In this document: positions 46,046 to 55,348 of the stretch, piece after piece
Numbering within the stretch: the first letter of the stretch is position 1
Layout: the number at the start of each line of letters is the position of its first letter
Notes under the pieces: model-generated
What the model was told of the DNA's origin: nothing
The model's database searches: none
The model's input: the letters and a program-made list of their open reading frames with translations, nothing else
Origin: Macrococcus epidermidis
GTDB lineage: Bacteria; Bacillota; Bacilli; Staphylococcales; Staphylococcaceae
Assembly: GCF_003259695.1 (NCBI RefSeq)
Contig: NZ_PZJH01000008.1
Span: forward strand, 1 to 64,000
Direction of reading: 5' to 3'
Length of the DNA stretch: 64,000 nt
Position numbers and translations under genes: made by a program

Positions 46046-47064
46046 GCTTTAACCTCCTCAAATAGTTTTGCGATTGCTTGTTCATGTGCGTCGATAATGC
46101 CATGTTCAGTAATCAGTCCTGTGATTAAACTGTTAGGTGTAATATCGAAAGCTGGATTATAAACTGCTACGTCTGCTGCGACTTTATTGTCATAAATATG
46201 TGTTACTTCACGTGCGTTGCGTGCTTCGATTGGAATTGCATCTACACTCGATACCATTAAATCGAAGGTTGGTGTTGGTGCTGCAACGTAGAATGGTACA
46301 TTATAAAACTTTGCTGCAATAGCGAGCGGTAATGTGCCAATTTTGTTAACGACGTCGCCATTTAATGCTACGCGGTCACAACCGACAATAACAGCTGTAA
46401 CACCTTGTTGCTGTAACACAGTGGCTGCAGTACTATCTGTAATTGTTGTAACATCGATGCCGGCTTGCGATAACTCAAAAGCTGTAAGTGCGCCTTGAAA
46501 TCTCGGTCTAGTCTCATCGCTAAATACTTTAAATTGAATGTTTTGAGCGTGAGCTAGATAGAATCCCGCTGTCGCTGTGCCTAACGCACTTGTTGCAAGA
46601 CTACCTGGATTGCAATGCGTAATAAACGTTGAATTCGGTTTTATGAGTGGTAATGTATGTTTCCCGATACGGTCATTGATTGATTTATCTTCTTCATAAA
46701 TGTGTTGCGCGAGCTTTTCTAAAGCCACGATACTCTGATTGACATCTTCGGTGATGACCTGGCTCATTCGATCAAGTGCCCATAACAAGTTGATTGCTGT
46801 TGGTCGTGTGTTGGATAGTCGTGTAATAACATTCTGCATATAAATTATAAAATCTTTATCCCCGTTGTATTGTAAGGCACCGATTACGACACCGTATGCC
46901 GCAGTAATTCCAATAGCGGGTGCACCGCGCACGATCATATCTTCAATCGCTACTGCGACTGCTTCATAATCTGTGCAGTCGACATACTGTATATCATGTG
47001 GTAATTTCGTCTGGTCAAGGAGCGTAAGAACGCCATCTTTGTATTGGATCGATTGTAATGTCAT
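46042..47064 (-). CDS. mtnA: Methylthioribose-1-phosphate isomerase
   Basis: 340 residues, eIF2B-like fold. Isomerises methylthioribose-1-P to the ribulose form. Visible: RGAPAIGITAAYGV, the catalytic Cys in THCNPGSLAT (about 155) and the catalytic Asp in VGCDRVALNGDVVNKIGT (about 234). Overlaps mtnK and the binding-protein gene by 4 bp each. Confidence 0.94.
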   Translation of the reverse strand: MTLQSIQYKDGVLTLLDQTKLPHDIQYVDCTDYEAVAVAIEDMIVRGAPAIGITAAYGVVIGALQYNGDKDFIIYMQNVITRLSNTRPTAINLLWALDRMSQVITEDVNQSIVALEKLAQHIYEEDKSINDRIGKHTLPLIKPNSTFITHCNPGSLATSALGTATAGFYLAHAQNIQFKVFSDETRPRFQGALTAFELSQAGIDVTTITDSTAATVLQQQGVTAVIVGCDRVALNGDVVNKIGTLPLAIAAKFYNVPFYVAAPTPTFDLMVSSVDAIPIEARNAREVTHIYDNKVAADVAVYNPAFDITPNSLITGLITEHGIIDAHEQAIAKLFEEVKA

Positions 47065-48263
47065 GCCGCGATCTCCTTAAATTCTGTATAGAGTGAGAAT
47101 ATAGATGGGTAGATGGATACTGATTCCGGATGTTGAATCAGCGATTTCGCAAACTTAATGAGTTGCACTTCTATCTGAACACATTGTTGCTCAGGTAAAG
47201 TCGTTAAATCATTTACTTTAGCAAGTCCGACGATACGACGAATAATTTCAAGTCCACATACAACATACGCATCTTCAAGCACTGAACGGATATAGCTTGC
47301 ATAAACTGAAGCTTGTTTCAATGCGACATCTTTCGTCTTTTCCTGTAAGATCGCTAAACTTTTCTGTTTGAATACTTCTAATACTTCTGTGATACTTTCG
47401 GCAATAAACTTAGCTTGTTCATCTCGGCCATGCGCCTGCGCATTACTATATGCAAAGAAGAGGTGAGCGAGCACATTTCCGACATCATATCCTGCTGGCC
47501 CATAGAAACCGAATTCAGGATCAATGACTTTTGTTTCTGTTTCATTCACAAATACTGAACCTGAATGTAAATCTCCATGGATTAAACTTTGACTTTTATT
47601 TAAGAATTTAAGTTTCGCTTCTGCAACTGCAAGCTTTAATGTGTCATCGTTGTAAAGTAACTGTTCGACGTATGGAAGCAAAGCGCTACTCACTTCATTG
47701 CGTGAGAAATTATTGTAAAATGGCTCGGTGAACACGAGGTCTTCAGATATCTCGCATAATTCGGGATTTATCGTATCTTTTTGTAAAGCCTTCTTCTCTT
47801 TCGCATCAAGTACAAAGTCAGAAGTGTTAATCAGTGTCTCTGCCAAATAGGTCCCTAAATCAACACCGATATTTGGATATATATTGCCATCGATTAAACC
47901 TTGGCGTAATACTGTGTATTCTTTTAAGTCTTCCATGATGACGCATTTCATCACATCATCAATCGCATAAATATGCGGTACAAGTTGTGGTACGATTTCG
48001 CCATGTACTTTGAGTAACTTCCCTTCACGAATTGTACGGTCCGTTGATAATTTAAATTCATCTGAAATACGCGCTACGACGCCTGAATGTTTGACGATAA
48101 TGGATTTGATGCCGTTAGATACACGAAAGACATAATTTAAATTACCATCTCCGATTTCGTTTACTGCTAAGTTGTCAGCGGGATTAAATAAATTTGTAGT
48201 TTCAAGTATGTATGCTGCAATATCAACTTCCTGCATTAAGAAATATGAACTAAACTTAGACAA
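47061..48263 (-). CDS. mtnK: Methylthioribose kinase
   Basis: 400 residues from TTG 48263, chosen for the Shine-Dalgarno tgaggtg 6 bases upstream; the frame is open further upstream, but only through the riboswitch terminator. APH-like kinase that phosphorylates methylthioribose. Visible: EIGDGNLNYVF near the N-terminus, catalytic HGDLHSGS and metal-binding DPEFGFYGP. First gene of the operon mtnK-mtnA-ABC(3)-mtnW-X-B-D, directly behind a SAM riboswitch. Confidence 0.94.
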   Translation of the reverse strand: MSKFSSYFLMQEVDIAAYILETTNLFNPADNLAVNEIGDGNLNYVFRVSNGIKSIIVKHSGVVARISDEFKLSTDRTIREGKLLKVHGEIVPQLVPHIYAIDDVMKCVIMEDLKEYTVLRQGLIDGNIYPNIGVDLGTYLAETLINTSDFVLDAKEKKALQKDTINPELCEISEDLVFTEPFYNNFSRNEVSSALLPYVEQLLYNDDTLKLAVAEAKLKFLNKSQSLIHGDLHSGSVFVNETETKVIDPEFGFYGPAGYDVGNVLAHLFFAYSNAQAHGRDEQAKFIAESITEVLEVFKQKSLAILQEKTKDVALKQASVYASYIRSVLEDAYVVCGLEIIRRIVGLAKVNDLTTLPEQQCVQIEVQLIKFAKSLIQHPESVSIYPSIFSLYTEFKEIAA

Positions 48264-48291
48264 TGCTTTCACCTCAGAATTAATTTTTTCA

Positions 48292-48445
48292 CAAAAAAAA
48301 CGTTTCCCCGTATGCACGGGAAAACGTTAGCCATCAGTATCTCTACTTATCTTTCAGCACAATTGTACTGTAGGAATTGGCACCTTTTCCGTGTGGACAG
48401 GTTGCTGGACGTCATAGGGCCTAATCCCTCAGTCACTCTTGATAA
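48292..48445 (-). ncRNA. SAM (S-box) riboswitch controlling the mtn operon
   Basis: On the minus strand the aptamer runs from about 48445 to 48346: TTATCAAGAGTGACTGAGGG, then GGCCCTATGACGTCCAGCAACC, GGTGCCAATTCC and a closing GAAAGATAAG, all hallmark S-box segments. It is followed by the terminator AACGTTTTCCCG-(tgcata)-CGGGGAAACGTT at 48328-48299 and a T8 run at 48300-48292. SAM binding should stabilise the aptamer and leave the terminator free to form, switching the operon off when SAM is plentiful. Confidence 0.97.
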
Positions 48446-48612
48446 ATAATTATTTAGTTTTTTGTTAAGTTGAATATTAAATTAATTAAAAATATAAGTC
48501 AATAACTTTCTGAAAATTTTTTGTATTACAAAATTTTTAAAAGCCGTTAATCATTCTATTTTAAAGGCTTTATGATAAAATTTAAGTAATGAAAAAATAA
48601 AGGAGAACCACT

Positions 48613-49908
48613 ATGGGCTACCAATTCCAAAAGATGCAGGAAGAGAAGGTATTCAAAGATCCAGTGCATCGCTATGTGCATGTACGAGATCAGTTAATTT
48701 GGGATTTAATCAAGACAAAAGAATTTCAGCGATTACGCCGAATAAAACAACTTGGTACGTTATATTTATCTTTTCATACTGCTGAACATTCACGTTTCAA
48801 TCATTCGTTAGGCGTTTATGAAATCGTACGTCGTATGATAGACGAAATATTTGCTGGACGTGAACATTGGCATAATGAAGATCGTCCACTCGCATTATGT
48901 GCAGCACTGTTACATGACTTAGGCCATGGTCCGTTCTCTCATTGTTTCGAGAAGATTTTTAATACGGATCACGAGCTTTACACACAGCAGATCATATTAG
49001 GAGATACGGAAGTGAATCATGTGTTGTCACGCGTTTCACCCGAATTTCCGAAAGAAGTAGCTGCTGTAATCAACAAGACACATCATAATAAGCTGGTCAT
49101 TTCAATGATTAGTTCGCAGATTGATGCTGACCGTATGGACTACCTGCAACGCGATGCTTTCTATACAGGTGTGAGTTATGGTAGCTTTGATATGGAACGT
49201 ATATTAAGGCTTATGCGTCCGACAAAGGATGAAGTTGTGATTAAAGAAAGTGGTATGCATGCGGTAGAAGATTATTTAATGAGCCGTTATCAGATGTACT
49301 GGCAAGTATATTTTCATCCAGTCAGTCGTGGTGGTGAAGTATTATTAAATCGTGTCCTGAAACGTGCCAAAGTGTTGTATGAGACAGGTTATGCGTTTAA
49401 AGAACCACCTAAATATTTAGTGCCGTTCTTTAAATCAAATCAAGTGTCCGTTGATGCATATTTAAGACTTGATGAAATGGTTCTAAATTATTATCTGCAG
49501 GAATGGATTGAGGAAGAAGACGCCATTTTAAGTGATTTATCGCGCAGATTTGTTAACCGTGATTTATTTAAACATCTACCGTTTGACGGTAATCGATTTA
49601 CGATAGATGAACTCACTGAATTGTTTACGAAAGCGGGCATAGATCCGGATTATTATTTTGTTGTGGACTCGTTTAGTGACTTGCCATATGACTACAATAG
49701 ACCTGGTATTAACTCGCGTAAACCAATTCACTTAATAACTTCTACTGGCAAGATTAAGGAAATTAGTACACAATCAGTTATAATCAATAGTATTACAGGT
49801 ATTCAGCGAAAAGATTATAAAATTTACTATCCTAAAGAGACAATTTTAAATATCGAAGACCTTGAAATTCGAGGTGCAATTATTAACGTATTAAATGAAT
49901 TAGAATAG
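48613..49908 (+). CDS. HD-domain phosphohydrolase (YwfO-like)
   Basis: 431 residues. HD domain with EHSRFNHSLGVYE (about 55-67), HDLGHGPFSH (about 98-107, the HD pair) and a later Asp in QIDADRMDYLQRDA. Close to the dNTP triphosphohydrolase-like YwfO family of Firmicutes, which hydrolyse nucleotides; exact substrate uncertain. Shine-Dalgarno aaaggag. Divergent from the mtn operon and followed 9 bp later by ywhD. Confidence 0.85.
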   Translation: MGYQFQKMQEEKVFKDPVHRYVHVRDQLIWDLIKTKEFQRLRRIKQLGTLYLSFHTAEHSRFNHSLGVYEIVRRMIDEIFAGREHWHNEDRPLALCAALLHDLGHGPFSHCFEKIFNTDHELYTQQIILGDTEVNHVLSRVSPEFPKEVAAVINKTHHNKLVISMISSQIDADRMDYLQRDAFYTGVSYGSFDMERILRLMRPTKDEVVIKESGMHAVEDYLMSRYQMYWQVYFHPVSRGGEVLLNRVLKRAKVLYETGYAFKEPPKYLVPFFKSNQVSVDAYLRLDEMVLNYYLQEWIEEEDAILSDLSRRFVNRDLFKHLPFDGNRFTIDELTELFTKAGIDPDYYFVVDSFSDLPYDYNRPGINSRKPIHLITSTGKIKEISTQSVIINSITGIQRKDYKIYYPKETILNIEDLEIRGAIINVLNELE

Positions 49909-49917
49909 GGTGATAAT

Positions 49918-50415
49918 ATGGCAGAATTTCAGTTTAATATTATAAAAAATGATCCACTTGACGGACATAAAGGTACAAATATCGGCTCGATTAGCTTAGA
50001 TAATGTGGCACCAGTATTTATTGATGTTGCAGAGAAAAAGGCGTTTATCGATATCGGTGCGATGCATGCGCGTAGTGAAGTTGAAAAGCGTGTGAAATGG
50101 GTGACGGATAAATCTGAAACAGAAGGTCCTGACCAGAAAGAATACTGGCTTGTATGGGTAACAACAGAACGTGCAGAAGTCGGTCCGTATTATGCGGGTG
50201 TTACTGCTTGTTATATGGCAGTAAATAAGGAACGTAAACGTGGCTATAAAGTGATGGCTGAACATGTTAATATGATGGATAAATCGATGAAGCACAAGTT
50301 CATTTTAGATCAGATTGGTGATGACAATAAAGCGGTCTTAAAAGACTTCTTAATGCACCATAACCCTGAAATGTGGAACAATTCTGGAGAAGAACTAAAA
50401 TCAATGTTAGGTTAA
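49918..50415 (+). CDS. ywhD: YwhD family protein
   Basis: 165 residues. Small conserved protein of Bacillus and Staphylococcus, function unknown. Typical segments: NDPLDGHKGTNIGSISLDNV near the N-terminus, IDIGAMHARSEVEKRVKW and EVGPYYAGVTACYMAV. Soluble, no signal peptide. Downstream of the HD hydrolase as in staphylococci. Shine-Dalgarno agggtga. Confidence 0.85.
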   Translation: MAEFQFNIIKNDPLDGHKGTNIGSISLDNVAPVFIDVAEKKAFIDIGAMHARSEVEKRVKWVTDKSETEGPDQKEYWLVWVTTERAEVGPYYAGVTACYMAVNKERKRGYKVMAEHVNMMDKSMKHKFILDQIGDDNKAVLKDFLMHHNPEMWNNSGEELKSMLG

Positions 50416-50433
50416 ACGAGCTAACGACAGTCC

Positions 50434-50468
50434 ATCTTTTCCGAATACGGCGAGTATCCGGAAAAGAT
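50434..50468 (+). other. Strong hairpin downstream of ywhD without T-run
   Basis: ATCTTTTCCGAATAC pairs with GTATCCGGAAAAGAT (one mismatch). It is followed by aagcaccc, so it is not a standard intrinsic terminator; possible mRNA 3' stabiliser or protein-binding site. Confidence 0.5.
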
Positions 50469-50591
50469 AAGCACCCTCATATTATCAATTTTGTGACAAA
50501 AATGTGACTTTAATAATCGTGTAGATTTTCGGTTGTAATTTTTGCTTAACATTAGTAAGATATGAGTAGCTATAAAAATAGCTAGGACACT

Positions 50592-50629
50592 AAAGAAAGC
50601 AGGTATTTTTATACCTGCTTTCTTTAATT
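50592..50629 (+). terminator. Perfect 15-bp terminator upstream of ywiB
   Basis: AAAGAAAGCAGGTAT-(tttt)-ATACCTGCTTTCTTT, then aatttt. It lies 176 bp after ywhD, beyond another hairpin, so it may end either ywhD readthrough or a short separate transcript. Confidence 0.88.
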
Positions 50630-50650
50630 TTATGCAAATTTTGTTATAAT
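50623..50650 (+). promoter_or_regulatory. Possible ywiB-argS promoter
   Basis: TTTAAT (50623-50628), 16-bp spacer, TATAAT (50645-50650). A perfect -10 but a weak -35, placed immediately after the terminator. Confidence 0.4.
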
Positions 50651-50668
50651 CATTAGTGGGTGATCAAC

Positions 50669-51076
50669 TTGGATATAGAGATTCACATAAAGCAACAAAT
50701 CACAAATAGTGAAGGCACGGAGACCTTCGAATTTAATACTACAGGCACACGCATAAAAAAGGCACATACATATATTATGTATAAGGAAACAATCGATGAT
50801 ATTCTGACCGATGTACGTGTTAAGATTGAGGATGAACGGGTGCGCATTAATCGAAAAGGTCAACTAACGTTAGATTTTCTGTTTGTCCCATACGAGACAA
50901 CACAAAATATGTATCACCTGGCTAATCAAAAAACTGTTATGGAAGTTACAACCAATCAAATGCTCATTGAGTCTGATGAACATTCCGGTAGAGTTTACAT
51001 TCAATATACCATTGTAAATAACCAAACTGTCTTAGGCAGTTATACATACGATATAGAATATAAGGAGCGAGTATAA
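50669..51076 (+). CDS. ywiB: DUF1934 (YwiB-like) protein
   Basis: About 135 residues from TTG 50669; GTG 50660 is the alternative and the choice is uncertain because the Shine-Dalgarno (gtgggtg) overlaps it. Lipocalin/calycin-like beta-barrel family found next to argS in Bacillus and Staphylococcus. Segments [20 protein letters not shown] and [13 protein letters not shown] are typical. Function unknown. The stop overlaps the argS start (taatg). Confidence 0.78.
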   Translation: MDIEIHIKQQITNSEGTETFEFNTTGTRIKKAHTYIMYKETIDDILTDVRVKIEDERVRINRKGQLTLDFLFVPYETTQNMYHLANQKTVMEVTTNQMLIESDEHSGRVYIQYTIVNNQTVLGSYTYDIEYKERV

Positions 51077-52734
51077 TGAACATCGTACAACAGCAAAAAG
51101 AAACATTAATCGAAGAAATTAAACAGGCGATATTAAAAGCAGAGCTTGTAACAGAAGTACCGGAAATTAAAATTGAAATCCCGAAAGATACTAAAAATGG
51201 TGACTATGCAACAAATATCGCCATGGTGTTAACGAAACTCGCTCAAAAAAATCCACGTGAAATTGCACAGGCAATCGTAAATCATTTAGATGTTAAGAAA
51301 GCGGATGTCACTAAAATTGATATCGCAGGTCCTGGATTTATCAACTTCTATATGGATAACGCATACCTCACTGGTATTATTACTGAAGCATTAACTAAAA
51401 AAGATAACTTCGGTAAAGCGGAGCAACCTAAAAATGAAAAAATCTTAGTTGAGTATGTTTCAGCGAATCCAACTGGCAGCTTGCACATTGGACATGCAAG
51501 AAATGCGGCAGTGGGTGACACTTTATGTAACGTATTATCTGCAGCAGGATATGACGTATTACGCGAATACTATATCAATGATGCAGGTAAACAGATTGAA
51601 AACTTAGCATATTCTATTGAAGCGCGCTATTTTCAGGCGTTAGGTCAGGAAATGGAACTGCCTGAAGATGGTTATCATGGTAAAGATATTATTGAAATCG
51701 GTAAAAAGTTAGCTGCAGAGCATCCGGAATACAAAGATGTTGACAAGGATGAGCGTATTAAAGCTTTCCGTAAGCTAGGATTAGATTATGAAATGGATAA
51801 ACTTAAAAAAGATTTAACTGAATTTAATGTTCATTTTGATAATTGGTTCAGTGAAACTTCACTTTATGAAAATAAAGAAATCGATAAAGCATTAGATAAG
51901 ATGCGCGAAAATGGTTATTTATTTGAAGAAGACGGTGCAACTTGGTTGCGTACAACTGAGTTTGGCGATGATAAAGACCGCGTATTGATTAAAAAAGATG
52001 GCAGCTATACGTACTTCCTTCCGGATATTGCGTATCACTACGATAAGATTGAACGTGGCTATGATACGTTAATTAACTTATTCGGTGCAGACCATCATGG
52101 TTATATTAACCGTTTAAAAGCATCGCTTGAAACTTTCGGTACAGATTCTAAACGTTTAGAAATACAAGTGATGCAGATGGTACGTTTATTGCAGGATGGC
52201 CAGGAAGTTAAGATGAGTAAACGTACAGGTAACGCCATTACGTTACGAGACATCATGGATGAAGTAGGTATTGACGCAGCACGTTATTTCTTAACGATGA
52301 GAAGCCCTGACTCACACTTTGATTTCGATATGGAACTTGCAAAGAGCGAATCAAGTGACAACCCTGTTTACTACGCGCAATATGCACATGCGAGAATTTG
52401 TTCGATCTTACGTCAGGCAGCTGAAAATGGTATCACACCTTCTACTGACGCAGACTTTAGTTTAATAACAAATGACAAAGCATTTGAATTGTTGAAACGT
52501 ATCGCTGATTTTGAAACGGTAATCAATCAGGCAGCAGAAGCACGTGCACCACACCGTATTACAAATTATATTCAGGATTTAGCAGCACATTTCCATAAAT
52601 TCTATAATGCTGAGAAAGTATTAACTGACGACTTAGAAAAATCTAAAGCACATGTTGCGTTAATTGAAGCAGCAAGAATTACATTACACAATGCTTTAAC
52701 ATTGATTGGCGTTTCAAGCCCTGAAAAGATGTAG
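51076..52734 (+). CDS. argS: Arginyl-tRNA synthetase
   Basis: 552 residues, class I synthetase charging tRNA-Arg. HIGH motif in [10 protein letters not shown] (about 131-140), KMSK-type motif in [10 protein letters not shown] (about 376-385), N-terminal Add-1 domain and C-terminal anticodon-binding helices ending in GVSSPEKM. Shine-Dalgarno aaggagcg within ywiB. No T-box leader was seen. Confidence 0.97.
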   Translation: MNIVQQQKETLIEEIKQAILKAELVTEVPEIKIEIPKDTKNGDYATNIAMVLTKLAQKNPREIAQAIVNHLDVKKADVTKIDIAGPGFINFYMDNAYLTGIITEALTKKDNFGKAEQPKNEKILVEYVSANPTGSLHIGHARNAAVGDTLCNVLSAAGYDVLREYYINDAGKQIENLAYSIEARYFQALGQEMELPEDGYHGKDIIEIGKKLAAEHPEYKDVDKDERIKAFRKLGLDYEMDKLKKDLTEFNVHFDNWFSETSLYENKEIDKALDKMRENGYLFEEDGATWLRTTEFGDDKDRVLIKKDGSYTYFLPDIAYHYDKIERGYDTLINLFGADHHGYINRLKASLETFGTDSKRLEIQVMQMVRLLQDGQEVKMSKRTGNAITLRDIMDEVGIDAARYFLTMRSPDSHFDFDMELAKSESSDNPVYYAQYAHARICSILRQAAENGITPSTDADFSLITNDKAFELLKRIADFETVINQAAEARAPHRITNYIQDLAAHFHKFYNAEKVLTDDLEKSKAHVALIEAARITLHNALTLIGVSSPEKM

Positions 52735-52770
52735 TAACTAGAGGCTGGAACTGAAGTGTTTTGCCACAAG

Positions 52771-52832
52771 CAAAAACCGAAGAAAACGAATAAATCGCTC
52801 TTTGATTTATAGTTTTCTTCGGTTTTTGTAGT
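52771..52832. terminator. Long bidirectional terminator after argS
   Basis: CAAAAACCGAAGAAAAC (52771-52787) pairs with GTTTTCTTCGGTTTTTG (52812-52828), extended by an inner TAAATC/GATTTA stem. It is preceded by gaggctggaac, the same start as the 36243 terminator. Confidence 0.88.
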
Positions 52833-52908
52833 ACGGGCAACGTCTGTTCCGCCGTTTAAGCTGTTAAACAGAAGAGGACTAAGACTTATGACTAACGCTT
52901 TTTGTATT

Positions 52909-52938
52909 TTGTAAGAAAGATATTGCATATGGTATAAT
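52909..52938 (+). promoter_or_regulatory. Promoter of the btuF-like gene
   Basis: TTGTAA (52909-52914), 18-bp spacer, TATAAT (52933-52938), 30 bp before the start codon. No Fur box was seen. Confidence 0.55.
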
Positions 52939-52967
52939 TATACAAAAATTGAATGAATGGAGGATTT

Positions 52968-53831
52968 ATGAAGAAAACGTTATTTATACTCTTGATGACA
53001 GTACTTTTCATTGTTTCAGGCTGTAATACGACAGACAAGTTGCAGCAGTCTGACGCTAAGGAACGTATTATTTCGTTAATACCAAGCAATACAGAAATTC
53101 TTTATGATTTAGGCGTCTATAAAGAGATTATCGGTGTTTCGACAGTAGATGATTATCCTAAACAGGTTAAAGATAAGGAAAAGTTTGATGGAATGAAACT
53201 TGATTATGAAGCGATATTAAAAGCGAAACCAACGATTGTGTTTGCGCATCAATCTATGGAAAAAGCGCAAGAGAAAACGTTACAAAAGTTGAAATCAAAA
53301 GGTATTAAAGTCGTCGTCGTTCAGGATGCTCATTCATTTGATTCGCTATATAAAAGCATAGAACAAATTGCTATTGTCACACATAAAGAAGCTGAAGGCA
53401 AAGCGTTGATAAAAGATATTAAACGTCAAATTCAAGAAACTGCGATTAAATACAAAAAGGATGTCCAGGGTAAAAAAGTATTTCTGGAAATTTCATCACA
53501 CCCCGACATTTATACGGGTGGCAATCATACATTAATGAATGATTTATTGAAACAACTCGGTGCAGTCAATATATTTAGTGGCATAGAAGGGTACCAGGCG
53601 GTGAGTTCGGAAGCAATCGTTAAGAAAAATCCGGATATCATTATTTCTACGAGTGGTCTGTCAAATGCAGCATTAATCAAAGAAGTAAAATCAAGAAACG
53701 GATTTAAGCATGTTGAAGCGGTAAAACAAAATCAAATCTATGCCGTTGATCCGGATATTGTATCACGTCCAGGACCAAGAATCGCACAAGGTATGGAAAT
53801 TATTGCCAAAGCTATCGCACATGAAAAATAA
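52968..53831 (+). CDS. Metal-complex-binding lipoprotein (BtuF/FhuD-like)
   Basis: 287 residues from ATG 52968 with Shine-Dalgarno tggagga. Signal peptide with lipobox VSGC (Cys at about 20). Type III periplasmic binding fold: RIISLIPSNTEILYDLGVYKE-type start, LDYEAILKAKPTIVFAHQS and VSRPGPRIAQGMEIIAKAI. Closest to vitamin B12/haem/iron-complex receptors. Its permease follows with an 11-bp overlap, but no ATPase gene is present. A similar pair follows argS in Staphylococcus. Confidence 0.82.
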   Translation: MKKTLFILLMTVLFIVSGCNTTDKLQQSDAKERIISLIPSNTEILYDLGVYKEIIGVSTVDDYPKQVKDKEKFDGMKLDYEAILKAKPTIVFAHQSMEKAQEKTLQKLKSKGIKVVVVQDAHSFDSLYKSIEQIAIVTHKEAEGKALIKDIKRQIQETAIKYKKDVQGKKVFLEISSHPDIYTGGNHTLMNDLLKQLGAVNIFSGIEGYQAVSSEAIVKKNPDIIISTSGLSNAALIKEVKSRNGFKHVEAVKQNQIYAVDPDIVSRPGPRIAQGMEIIAKAIAHEK

Positions 53832-54771
53832 TATTATCGTATTGTCGCTTATCATTATTGTGACATGCTTATCGTTATTTTATGACAACTTTGGATGGCT
53901 GGACGTAACGGATCCAATGGGTAGGACAATTTTACTTGAAATTAGACTGCCAAGAATTATAACGGGTATGCTCGTCGGAATCATTCTTTCCATTACAGGA
54001 TATGTGTTTCAGACCGTATTAAATAATTATCTTGCAGATAGTTTTTCGTTAGGACTTGCCAGTGGTGCAAGTTTTGGGAGTGCACTTTCCATCGTATTAG
54101 GATTTAGCATTACGATGACAGCAATATTTAGTATTTTATTCAGTATGATAACGTTACTGATAGTGATCCTTGCCAGCTTAAATCATAAATTTAATTCACA
54201 GACAACATGGATGATACTGATCGGCATGTTTATTAACTTCTTCTTTTCCAGCCTCGTTTATGTGTTAATGCTGATGTTTCCGGAGAAATCATCCAACATC
54301 ATGAATTATTTGTTTGGCTCGATAAACTCGGTAAGTTTTAAAGATGTTATCGTTTTATTACCGTTAACTATTGTGGGTATGATGATTATTTATTTTTTAC
54401 AGCAACAAATTGAAATACTTGGATTAGGACAAGACCGAGCAATTGCACTTGGTTTACGAACGCATACAATCATCTATATGCTGCTCATTACAACGAGTAT
54501 TATGTGTGCTGTGCTCATTAGTATGACAGGTATTATTGGATTTGTCGGTATGATTATTCCGCCGTTTGTAAAACTGAATTTTAAAGGAAACCATCTTGCA
54601 AAATTGAACCTGACATTACTTTTAGCAGTATTACTCGTCTTAACGGGAGATTTTCTGGGCAGAGCAATGCTTTATCCGGTACAGATTCCTGTATCAATCA
54701 TGATGTGTTTAATGGGTATGCCGCTATTACTATGGATTATTTTGAAACAAAACAGAAATACTATAAACTAA
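53821..54771 (+). CDS. FecCD/BtuC-family ABC permease
   Basis: 316 residues from ATG 53821 (MKNNIIVLSL), overlapping the binding-protein gene by 11 bp. About 9-10 membrane helices; IRLPRIITGMLVGIILSITGYVFQ and GIIGFVGMIIPPFVKL are family hallmarks. Would pass an iron complex, haem or cobalamin across the membrane. Only one permease and no ATPase lie here, so it must homodimerise and borrow an ATPase, such as SstC or one outside the window (inference). Its end overlaps the convergent Nudix gene by 11 bp. Confidence 0.82.
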   Translation: MKNNIIVLSLIIIVTCLSLFYDNFGWLDVTDPMGRTILLEIRLPRIITGMLVGIILSITGYVFQTVLNNYLADSFSLGLASGASFGSALSIVLGFSITMTAIFSILFSMITLLIVILASLNHKFNSQTTWMILIGMFINFFFSSLVYVLMLMFPEKSSNIMNYLFGSINSVSFKDVIVLLPLTIVGMMIIYFLQQQIEILGLGQDRAIALGLRTHTIIYMLLITTSIMCAVLISMTGIIGFVGMIIPPFVKLNFKGNHLAKLNLTLLLAVLLVLTGDFLGRAMLYPVQIPVSIMMCLMGMPLLLWIILKQNRNTIN

Positions 54772-55276
54772 AGTATTGCATTAAACTCGCTAAAGTAAGC
54801 GCATTGGTGATTTCGCCATGCGCTATTTTTGTTTTTAAGTCTTTAATTGGAACGAGGACGACTTCGATATCTTCAAATATTTCTCGGGAAATAGTCCCGC
54901 TTTGCTTGCTGTCGGTCACTAAAATGGTTGTTAATTGATTTGTAAATAAAGCTGGATTCGGATGCATAACGCCAATCACTTGTGCCTCGCCGATATATCC
55001 TGTTTCCTCACTGAGTTCTCTTTGACCAGCATTTAATGGGGATTCATCGGGTTCAACGATACCGCCGGGTAATTCAAGTATATAATCTTCTATGCCGATA
55101 CGAAACTGCTTGATCATGACGATACAATCATTATGTATTGCGATAATATTGACCCAATGCGGGGCCTCAATCTGATAAAATTCAGCACTTTGTGCCTGAT
55201 AAGAAAATTCTGTCGTATTGACTTGAAATACAAGATAATCCGTTTTGTCGATGATACGTCTTTTTTTCCAGTTCAT
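54761..55276 (-). CDS. Nudix hydrolase, ADP-ribose pyrophosphatase-like
   Basis: 171 residues. Complete Nudix box GGIVEPDESPLNAGQRELSEETGYIG (first part GGIVEPDES, then RELSEETG) at about residues 70-95, with the upstream ELPGG segment typical of ADP-ribose pyrophosphatases. Cleaves nucleoside diphosphate derivatives in the cytoplasm. Convergent with the permease gene, overlapping by 11 bp with no terminator between them. Shine-Dalgarno gaggtga. Confidence 0.85.
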   Translation of the reverse strand: MNWKKRRIIDKTDYLVFQVNTTEFSYQAQSAEFYQIEAPHWVNIIAIHNDCIVMIKQFRIGIEDYILELPGGIVEPDESPLNAGQRELSEETGYIGEAQVIGVMHPNPALFTNQLTTILVTDSKQSGTISREIFEDIEVVLVPIKDLKTKIAHGEITNALTLASLMQYFSL

Positions 55277-55348
55277 AAGTCACCTCGTCATTTTAATCGA
55301 TTTCATTTTAACAGATAGGCTATACTATTGTTAACTGGAGGGATTTAG

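Noticed and set aside
50562-50585. Seven-codon ORF (MSSYKNS) before the 50592 terminator, as an attenuator leader
   Set aside because: No Shine-Dalgarno, no enrichment for a regulatory amino acid and no alternative antiterminator structure found.
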